From an uncultured Eggerthellaceae bacterium (lineage in GTDB: Bacteria > Actinomycetota > Coriobacteriia > Coriobacteriales > Eggerthellaceae), in the NCBI GenBank assembly GCA_958454405.1, contig CAUEBO010000064.1:1-14112 (forward strand): a stretch of DNA of 14,112 nucleotides, in the 5' to 3' direction. The notes below the pieces were generated by a model. That model was given only the letters and a program-made list of their open reading frames with translations. It did not search any database and was not told the DNA's origin. Positions 7,567-14,112 of this stretch are shown here, piece after piece. A program made the position numbers and the translations under genes. The first letter of the stretch is position 1; each line of letters starts with the position of its first letter.

Positions 7567-8133
7567 ATGTCCCAATTGGGCTTTTACTACAACGTCGATC
7601 GCTGCTCGGGATGCAAGACCTGCCAGATCGCCTGCAAGGACATCCACGACAGCCCGGTGGGCGTGCTCGACCGGCGCGTTTCGGAATGCGAGGCGGGGAC
7701 GTTTCCCAACCCGCGCGCCTTTTTCGTCAGCATCGCCTGCAACCATTGCGCCGACCCGCTCTGCGTGGAGAACTGCCCGTCGGGCGCCATGCACAAGCGC
7801 AGCGAGGACGGCCGCGTGCTCAACGATCCCGAACGATGCCTGGGCTGCAGGATGTGCGTGTGGTCCTGCCCATACGGAGCGCCTTCGTACTCCGAAGAAT
7901 CCCACAGGATCGAAAAATGCGATCTCTGCAAAGACCTGGTCGAGCGCGGAGAACAGCCCGCATGCGTTGCATCGTGCCTCATGAGGGCCATCGAGTTCGG
8001 CGACGTGGACGAGCTGCGGGCGAAGTACGGCTCGAACGCCGACATACTCGGCCTTCCGGATTCGCGCAAGACGAAGCCGAGCATCGTCATCAAACCGCAC
8101 CGCACGCTCGACAGCGCGCGGACAGCCGAATAG
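7567..8133 (+). CDS. dmsB: DmsB-type ferredoxin subunit with four [4Fe-4S] clusters
   Basis: A 188-residue electron-transfer subunit that should carry electrons from the membrane anchor to the catalytic subunit. It has the four Cys sets of the DmsB/NrfC/NarH group: Cys13-16-19-23, Cys58-61-66-70, Cys91-94-97-101 and Cys118-121-133-137. All sixteen cysteines are present, which predicts four [4Fe-4S] clusters and no [3Fe-4S]. CxxCxxCxxxCP-type motifs such as CLGCRMCVWSCPYGAP (91-106) are clear. There is no signal peptide, so export must be by hitch-hiking with the Tat-leader subunit, as known for DmsAB. The start ATG is 18 bases after the previous stop with a GAGG site. The length is slightly shorter than E. 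coli DmsB (about 205 residues). Confidence 0.93.
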   Translation: MSQLGFYYNVDRCSGCKTCQIACKDIHDSPVGVLDRRVSECEAGTFPNPRAFFVSIACNHCADPLCVENCPSGAMHKRSEDGRVLNDPERCLGCRMCVWSCPYGAPSYSEESHRIEKCDLCKDLVERGEQPACVASCLMRAIEFGDVDELRAKYGSNADILGLPDSRKTKPSIVIKPHRTLDSARTAE

Positions 8134-8142
8134 GAGGCAGCC

Positions 8143-8994
8143 ATGATCGAAGAACTGCCGTTGCTGGCATTCACCATCTGCACGCAGATCGCCGCCGGCT
8201 TGCACATTGCGCGCACGATATGCGGGGGCCCGCTGAAAGGCGACGGGGACGGACGGAAAATCGGAGGCGTTCCCGCCTCGTCCCTCTGCGTCGTCGTTCT
8301 GATGGTCGTCGGAATGGCCTGCTCGCTGTTCCACCTGAAGCACGTCGACCATGTTCTCTTCGTTTTCAGCAATATCGGAAGCTCGTGGCTGAGCAACGAG
8401 ATCGCCCTCTCGGGCGCTTTCTTCCTCCTGTGCGCGATCGTCCTCGCTCTTGAAAAGCTCAAAACGGCGAAACGCGCCGTCGCCGCGTGCCGATGGATCG
8501 GGGCCGCGTTCGCGCTCGCCATGCTCTTCGCCCAGGCGATGGCCTATTCCCATACGGGAATCGCCGCCTGGACCGGCTCGTACGCGCTGGCAGGGTTTCT
8601 GCTGTGCGCGGCGGCGACGGGCTCGTCCGCGCTCGCGTTCTTCCTGGCGGGACCGGAGGCCTCCCGGCAGCTCGCGCAGCCGATCCGATGGCTGACCGTC
8701 GTGGCGGGCGCAGCGGTCGTGCTGGCGGGCGCCGCCTTCGCCCTGCACCTTGCCGGACTGGCCGCGACGCCGGAAGGAGCGGGCGCCGCCCTCCTCATCG
8801 AAAGCCACCCGGCGCTCATCGCATGCCGCTTCATCCTCTCCATCGCCGGCGTTGCGCTCATGGGCCTCGGCTCTCACCGGCTCTCGACGGGCAGGCCGTT
8901 TTCGAGCAGCCTGGCGACAGGGGCGTTCGTCAGCATCGTCGCGGGAGAAGTGATCGGCCGAATCCTGTTCTACGGCGGTTTCGTGGCGCTGTAG
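8143..8994 (+). CDS. dmsC: DmsC-type membrane anchor / menaquinol oxidase subunit
   Basis: A 283-residue hydrophobic protein with about eight predicted membrane helices, matching the size of E. coli DmsC (about 287). The family anchors the AB dimer to the membrane and oxidises menaquinol. FHLK (63-66) places His64, and SNEI (84-87) places Glu86, where E. coli DmsC has the quinol-site residues His65 and Glu87. The C-terminus GEVIGRILFYGG (268-279) is also typical of the family. The ATG follows AGGAGG, which overlaps the stop codon of the ferredoxin gene (TAGGAGG), so the two genes are tightly coupled. It is the last gene of the operon, and the next gene begins 97 bases later behind its own promoter-like dyad. 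Family-level identity is strong. Confidence 0.9.
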   Translation: MIEELPLLAFTICTQIAAGLHIARTICGGPLKGDGDGRKIGGVPASSLCVVVLMVVGMACSLFHLKHVDHVLFVFSNIGSSWLSNEIALSGAFFLLCAIVLALEKLKTAKRAVAACRWIGAAFALAMLFAQAMAYSHTGIAAWTGSYALAGFLLCAAATGSSALAFFLAGPEASRQLAQPIRWLTVVAGAAVVLAGAAFALHLAGLAATPEGAGAALLIESHPALIACRFILSIAGVALMGLGSHRLSTGRPFSSSLATGAFVSIVAGEVIGRILFYGGFVAL

Positions 8995-9019
8995 AACGCG
9001 ATCTTCCTCCCCCGGGACC

Positions 9020-9055
9020 GGACTGCGTATGGTATGTTCTCACCATGCGCAGTCC
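9020..9055. repeat. Near-perfect inverted repeat between the anchor gene and the regulator gene
   Basis: The left arm GGACTGCGTATGGT (9020-9033) and right arm ACCATGCGCAGTCC (9042-9055) are complementary at 13 of 14 positions, and the exception would be a G-U pair in RNA; the spacer is 8 bases. It starts 25 bases after the anchor stop and ends 36 bases before the regulator start. As DNA it has the shape of a dimeric-repressor operator. As RNA it would be a strong hairpin, but with no T-run after it, it is not a standard terminator. Confidence 0.8.
9030..9038 (+). promoter_or_regulatory. Extended -10 promoter for the PucR-type regulator
   Basis: TGG-TATGTT gives the TGn motif followed by a -10 hexamer with four of six matches. 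No good -35 is visible 16-18 bases upstream (C-rich), which fits an extended -10 promoter. Transcription would start near 9045, about 47 bases ahead of the GTG start. The hexamer spans the left arm end and loop of the dyad, so protein binding to the dyad would block it: a plausible autoregulatory arrangement. Confidence 0.45.
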
Positions 9056-9080
9056 ATCTGCAAAGGCAACGCGGCCAACG

Positions 9081-9086
9081 AGGAGG
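9081..9086 (+). promoter_or_regulatory. Ribosome binding site that fixes a GTG start for the regulator
   Basis: AGGAGG lies five bases before the GTG at 9092. The in-frame ATG at 9029 falls inside the dyad/promoter and has no ribosome site. The ATG at 9110 is possible but further from the site. Confidence 0.7.
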
Positions 9087-9091
9087 CGCCC

Positions 9092-10513
9092 GTGCGGATC
9101 AGTCTTGAAATGCTCGCCTACGACCTTTCGAGCTTCGATGTCGAATGCGATGTCACGACCTCGGCGAGAACCTTGCGATGCGCGAGAATCGAGGACGCGG
9201 CGAACGGGTTGCCGAACGGATCGCTGTGCTGCAGGCAGCATGGCAACGACGTCGTGTGCTCCTGTCCCGAAGGAACGCTCGTGTTCCACGACCAAAAGCT
9301 GCACGGCGTCTTCAACAAGCTGCTCGACCGGTTTCGCTTCTACGATGCCTGGGAACTCGAGCTTGCGCAATCGTTGTTCCGGCCGGACAACTGGCAGCGC
9401 ATCGTCGACAGCCTCGAGCGGGTTTTCGACAATCCCCTGTACATCGTCAACCGGTACGGGCGCATGCTGGGCATCACCGCCCAGTACGCTGAGGAGCCCA
9501 TAACCTCGGACTGGACCATAATCGCCCGCGACCGCGTCTTGAACTCCGGCGCATTCGCCATCATGAAGAACCACCCCGTCGAAGCCGATCCCGCGCTCGT
9601 GTCCCCCGGCGAAGAAGACACCTGCACCTACCTGCAATGCGCCCTCGTTCCCGAAGATGCATACAACTACGTTCTCTACGTCCTCGAATGGAACCACCGG
9701 CTCACCGTCCGCGACATCCATGTCGCCGAAGCGCTCCGCGATGCCGCGTCGAGCATCGACCGCTCCTGCTTCCACCACGTCCCCGCCATGAAGCTCTTCG
9801 AGGACCTGATCGAAGGCGAGCTTCGCGACACCGAGTCCCTCAACTGGGCCCTGCTGCAGCTCGGATGGCAGCAGAGCCCCGGCTTTCGTATGATCGCGCT
9901 CCAGCAGTCCGACGAGTGCGACGGCAATCTGGACGCGCTCGTCGCAGGCCGGCTGCAAAAGCATCTTCCACAATGCGTCTGCTTCCCGCATGCGGGGACC
10001 GTCATCGTCATCGTGGACGACGCCATGCTGGCGGAATCCCTCCACGCGATCGAAAGCGCGACGTTCGGGCTGCGCTACCGAACCGCCGTCTCCATTCGAT
10101 TCGACCTGTGGAACGACTTGCAACGGCGCTATCGGGAAATCGGCTATGCGCTGCGCTATGCCAAGAGCGTCGATGCGCTGTCCATCTCATGCGAATCGCA
10201 TGTCAAGGACCTGCTCTCGTACGCGTTCGACGACTTCTGCTCGTCCGACCATCTGCTCCACCCCGTGGCGATCGCCCTGCGGAACCACGATGCCGCGCAT
10301 CGCACGGAACTGCTGCGCACCATGTGCGTCCACCTTGCCAACGAGCGCAGCGTTTCGGCGACCGCGGCCGAGCTCTACGTCCATCGCAACACGATACTGT
10401 ACCGCCTGTCCTCCATCGACAAGCTGACTGGCGCCGTCGATTGGAACGACCCTATGGAGCGCATGCACTTTATGCTCTCATGCACGTCGATGCGCCTGCG
10501 CCGCGCAACCTAG
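9092..10513 (+). CDS. PucR/CdaR-type helix-turn-helix transcription regulator
   Basis: A 473-residue predicted cytoplasmic DNA-binding regulator. The C-terminal segment SVSATAAELYVHRNTILYRL (420-439) and the following SSIDKLTG are the PucR C-terminal HTH (HTH_30) signature, including the hallmark V-H-R-N-T-I-xY-R-L. The preceding part (about 240-400) has the CdaR-like layout with a strand-rich stretch CVCFPHAGTVIVIVDD. The N-terminal third does not match a ligand-binding domain I can name. It contains Cys19, Cys30, Cys46, Cys47, Cys56 and Cys58, the last four arranged CC-x8-CxC. There are no membrane segments. The gene lies directly downstream of the reductase operon in the same orientation and is the likely regulator of it, of itself, or both. 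The GTG start is chosen for its ribosome site. The family call is firm; the signal sensed is unknown. Confidence 0.88.
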   Translation: MRISLEMLAYDLSSFDVECDVTTSARTLRCARIEDAANGLPNGSLCCRQHGNDVVCSCPEGTLVFHDQKLHGVFNKLLDRFRFYDAWELELAQSLFRPDNWQRIVDSLERVFDNPLYIVNRYGRMLGITAQYAEEPITSDWTIIARDRVLNSGAFAIMKNHPVEADPALVSPGEEDTCTYLQCALVPEDAYNYVLYVLEWNHRLTVRDIHVAEALRDAASSIDRSCFHHVPAMKLFEDLIEGELRDTESLNWALLQLGWQQSPGFRMIALQQSDECDGNLDALVAGRLQKHLPQCVCFPHAGTVIVIVDDAMLAESLHAIESATFGLRYRTAVSIRFDLWNDLQRRYREIGYALRYAKSVDALSISCESHVKDLLSYAFDDFCSSDHLLHPVAIALRNHDAAHRTELLRTMCVHLANERSVSATAAELYVHRNTILYRLSSIDKLTGAVDWNDPMERMHFMLSCTSMRLRRAT

Positions 10514-10550
10514 CCGGAAAGGACAAGGAGCGATCCGCCTCTCAACACAA

Positions 10551-10582
10551 GAAAAGCCCCGGCGAACCGGGGCTTTCTCATT
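10551..10582. terminator. Bidirectional intrinsic terminator between the regulator and atpC
   Basis: AAAGCCCCGG (10553-10562), loop CGAA, CCGGGGCTTT (10567-10576) form a perfect 10-bp stem. On the plus strand it is followed by CTCATT after the TTT of the stem. On the minus strand the stem runs into TTTTCTTGTGTT. It lies 38 bases after the regulator stop and about 70 bases after the end of atpC on the other strand, so it can end both converging transcripts. The minus-strand T-run is the better one. The rest of the 10514-10645 gap shows nothing else. Confidence 0.85.
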
Positions 10583-10645
10583 GTCGAAGCGAGCATTCGG
10601 CGCACGGGCGAACAGCGTGCCGATCGCCGCGGGCGAACGCAGGCC

Positions 10646-11055
10646 CTAGGCGGCTTGGGCCACCTTCAGCTGCACGTTGCACCACGACTTGTCGGCGGCC
10701 AGTGTCGTCTTCGCCGCCTCTTCCTCGGTCAGGTTCTCCAGCTGGGCCTCGATGGAGGCGAGCTGCTCCGTGACCTGGGCGACGTCGATGTCGGCGGACA
10801 GCAGCGCGCGATCGGCCAAGATGATGACCTTGTCGCCCGTCACCTCGACGTAGCCGCCCTGCACCGCGTACCGCTTGACTTCCCCGCCTTCGGCGTCCTT
10901 GACGCGCGCTTCGCCGTCGGCGAGCACGGACACGAGCGACGCATGGCCCTTCAAGAAGCCCATCTCGCCCTCGGTGCCGGGCACCACGACAAGCTCGACC
11001 TCTTCCGAAACCAGCAGAGCCGCCGGCGTCACGATGTCGCACATGAACCCAGCCA

Positions 11056-11056
<1 letters not shown>
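10646..11056 (-). CDS. atpC: F1Fo ATP synthase subunit epsilon
   Basis: A 136-residue subunit of the F1 central stalk, with an N-terminal beta-sandwich and a C-terminal helical hairpin that inhibits ATP hydrolysis in many bacteria. The sequence shows CDIVTPAALLVSEEVELVVV (6-25), the typical first strands, then GTEGEMGFLKGHASLV, corresponding to the family G-xx-G-xx-x-G-H-xxL motif. The C-terminal part from about residue 92 is helix-prone (QVTEQLASIEAQLENLTEEE). Its ATG overlaps the atpD stop by one base (TAATG), so translation is coupled. It is the last gene of the operon, followed by the bidirectional terminator. The length and position are normal. Confidence 0.95.
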
Positions 11057-12507
<1,451 letters not shown>

Positions 12508-13413
12508 TTAATCCTCCAAAGCAGCCGCGCCACCGACGATCTCGGAAATCTCCGTCGTGATAGCGCCTTGGCGTACGCGGTTGTACAGTCTGGTCAGCAA
12601 CTCGATCATCTCGGTCGCATTATCCGTAGCGGACATCATTGCGCTCCGGCGCGCAGCCTGCTCGGCAGCCGCCGAGTCGATGAGCGCATGATAGAGGACC
12701 GTGCGCACATAGGCCGGAAGCAGCCGATCGAGCACGCCCTCGGGGCTGGGCTCGAAGATCACGTCTCCCTCCAGCACCTCTTCGGTCGTCTCGGCCTCGT
12801 CGGCCTCCTGCTCGTCCTTCGTGAAGGCCGTCGTATCGATCGGAAGCACCGTCTCGACGCGAAGGACCTGCTCGACGGGGTTCTTCGCGTGGTTGTACAC
12901 GAGAACGACCTCGTCGACGTCGCCGTTCGAGTAGCTCTCGACGGCCAGAGCGGCGATGTCCGAAGCCTCCTCCACCGTAGGATCGGCCGACAGGTCGAGA
13001 AACGACAGCGCCGGCTCGATCTTGCGGTACGTGTAGTACCCGACGGCCTTCTTGCCGCACGCGACCACCGAAACGCTCGCGCCCGCGGCTTCCCGCTCCT
13101 TTATCAGGCGATCGGCGCGCCGCAGCACGTTGCTGTTGAAACCGCCGGCCAAACCGCGATCCGACGCAACGACCACGACGAGCACGTTCTTGACCTCGTC
13201 GTGCGCGCGCAACAGCGCATTCTCTGAGCCACCCACACGCTTGGCGACGCTGGCCAGCATCTCGACCATGGAGTTGGAGTACGGCGTTGCAGCCTGCACA
13301 CGCTCGTTGGCGCGGCGAACCTTCGCAGCCGCCACCATCTGCATGGTACGCGTAATCTGCTTCGTCGAAGTGACCGAGTTGATGCGTCGATCTATATCGT
13401 GAAGGTTGGGCAT
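12508..13413 (-). CDS. atpG: F1Fo ATP synthase subunit gamma (rotor shaft)
   Basis: A 301-residue central rotor subunit. The N-terminal helix starts MPNLHDIDRRINSVTSTKQI and MVAAAKVRRA (26-35), and the C-terminal helix carries SAMMSATDNATEMI (257-270) and ends QGAITTEISEIVGGAAALED; both are the conserved coiled-coil shaft of the gamma family. The Rossmann-like core has SDRGLAGGFNSNVLR (84-98), equivalent to the DRGLCGAFN motif. An acidic stretch, DEQEADEAETTEEVLEGD (200-217), makes it slightly longer than the E. coli protein (287); acidic loops at this site are known in the family. It lies 12 bases after atpA and abuts atpD. Confidence 0.97.
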   Translation of the reverse strand: MPNLHDIDRRINSVTSTKQITRTMQMVAAAKVRRANERVQAATPYSNSMVEMLASVAKRVGGSENALLRAHDEVKNVLVVVVASDRGLAGGFNSNVLRRADRLIKEREAAGASVSVVACGKKAVGYYTYRKIEPALSFLDLSADPTVEEASDIAALAVESYSNGDVDEVVLVYNHAKNPVEQVLRVETVLPIDTTAFTKDEQEADEAETTEEVLEGDVIFEPSPEGVLDRLLPAYVRTVLYHALIDSAAAEQAARRSAMMSATDNATEMIELLTRLYNRVRQGAITTEISEIVGGAAALED

Positions 13414-13425
13414 GATCTACCTACC

Positions 13426-14112
13426 TCACATCGTCAACGCGAACGTCGGCTTGTAGGCCTCAATCGCTGCGTTCAGGTCGGCTTCGATGGCGTCGGTGAT
13501 CTTGCGCTCCTTCTCAAGCGCCTCGACGATCTCCGGGTTGTTCAGGTGGACGTGCTCTATCAGCTTCTCGCGGAAGCTCGTCACCTCGTTCACCGGGATG
13601 TCGTCAAGATACCCGTGCACGCCTGCGTAGATGGCGATCACCTGGTCCATGACGGGCATGGGGTTGTAGCGGCCCTGCTTCAGAAGCTCGGTCATGTGAG
13701 CGCCGCGGTTCAGCTGGTCCTGCGTGGCCTTGTCCAGGTCGCTGCCGAACTGCGTGAACGCCTGCAGCTCGCGATAGGAAGCAAGGTCGAGGCGCAGCGT
13801 GCCGGCAACCTGCTTCATGGCCTTCACCTGCGCGGAACCGCCGACGCGGGACACCGAGATGCCGACGTTGACAGCGGGGCGCTGGCCCTGGAAGAACAGG
13901 TCGGTGGACAGGAAGATCTGGCCGTCCGTGATGGAGATGACGTTCGTCGGGATGTAGGCGGACACGTCGCCGGCCTGCGTCTCGATGATGGGCAGCGCCG
14001 TGAGCGAGCCCGCGCCGTACTCGTCGGACATCTTGACCGCACGCTCCAAGAGGCGGGAGTGCAGGTAGAAGATGTCGCCCGGGTACGCCTCGCGTCCCGG
14101 CGGGCGGCGCAG
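13426..14112 (-). CDS. atpA: F1Fo ATP synthase subunit alpha, C-terminal part (runs off right edge)
   Basis: The last 228 residues of the non-catalytic alpha subunit; the frame is open to base 14112, so the ATG, beta-barrel and P-loop are outside the window. It begins LRRPPGREAYPGDIFYLHSR, the conserved segment after the nucleotide site. VISITDGQIFLSTDLFFQGQ and SVSRVGGSAQVKAMKQVAG follow; Arg at 13846-13848 in SRVGGSAQ is the arginine finger that reaches the catalytic site of beta. The C-terminal helical domain ends PTFALTM. It is followed 12 bases later by atpG, so the atp genes stand in the usual order. The upstream Fo genes would be to the right of the window. Confidence 0.97.
   Translation of the reverse strand: MRRPPGREAYPGDIFYLHSRLLERAVKMSDEYGAGSLTALPIIETQAGDVSAYIPTNVISITDGQIFLSTDLFFQGQRPAVNVGISVSRVGGSAQVKAMKQVAGTLRLDLASYRELQAFTQFGSDLDKATQDQLNRGAHMTELLKQGRYNPMPVMDQVIAIYAGVHGYLDDIPVNEVTSFREKLIEHVHLNNPEIVEALEKERKITDAIEADLNAAIEAYKPTFALTM

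Noticed and set aside
4618..8877. A 1,419-codon open frame on the minus strand, antisense to the whole reductase operon
   Set aside because: It is codon-aligned with the three sense genes, which all lie in the same frame. Stops in this antisense frame need the sense codons TTA, CTA or TCA, which GC-rich genomes avoid. The translation is Arg/Asp/Val-rich with no recognisable domain, whereas the sense proteins have full family motifs.
9029..9091. ATG start at 9029 for the PucR-type regulator
   Set aside because: It lies inside the inverted repeat and -10 element with no Shine-Dalgarno sequence, while the GTG at 9092 has AGGAGG five bases upstream.
12763..12816. Acidic insertion in ATP synthase gamma (residues 200-217) as a special regulatory loop like the mycobacterial gamma insertion
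   Set aside because: Acid-rich loops occur at this place in ordinary gamma subunits, and the location differs from the mycobacterial insertion as I recall it, so there is no case for novelty.

Overview
The window is a GC-rich chromosomal segment with dense genes and short spacers. It most likely comes from an anaerobic actinobacterium of the Eggerthella/Gordonibacter type (Coriobacteriia). This placement is an inference from base composition, the style of the F1-ATPase proteins, a Tat-exported molybdopterin oxidoreductase with its own anchor and chaperone, and a PucR-type regulator. No 16S or other decisive marker is present.

Layout. (1) 1-2211, minus: the N-terminal 737 residues of the replicative DNA polymerase III alpha subunit (dnaE), running off the left edge. 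(2) 2212-2490: a divergent control region with a good extended -10 promoter for dnaE, a weaker promoter for the next gene, and several CCGAAC/GTTCGG half-sites. (3) 2491-3876, plus: a MATE-family multidrug/Na+ antiporter. (4) 3877-4190: a non-coding gap with a weak hairpin and, just upstream of the next operon, a set of ATCCGTTT direct repeats. (5) 4191-8994, plus: a compact operon of a TorD/DmsD-type chaperone, a Tat-exported DmsA-type catalytic subunit, a DmsB-type four-cluster ferredoxin and a DmsC-type quinol-oxidising membrane anchor. (6) 9092-10513, plus: a PucR/CdaR-type transcription regulator, preceded by a near-perfect 14-bp-arm dyad built around an extended -10 element. (7) 10551-10582: a bidirectional intrinsic terminator between converging units. 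(8) 10646-14112, minus: the distal end of the F1Fo ATP synthase operon in the usual order atpA (partial), atpG, atpD, atpC.

How it fits together. The centre of the window is an anaerobic respiratory module. The membrane subunit should oxidise menaquinol, electrons should pass through four [4Fe-4S] clusters, and the exported Mo-bisMGD subunit should reduce an S-oxide, N-oxide or other terminal acceptor outside the membrane, with the chaperone loading cofactor before Tat export. The adjacent regulator is the obvious candidate to control it. The substrate cannot be read from the sequence. The flanking dnaE and atp genes are housekeeping, so the reductase module and perhaps the MATE gene look like accessory cargo between core genes. 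No CRISPR array, tRNA, rRNA or insertion sequence was seen.
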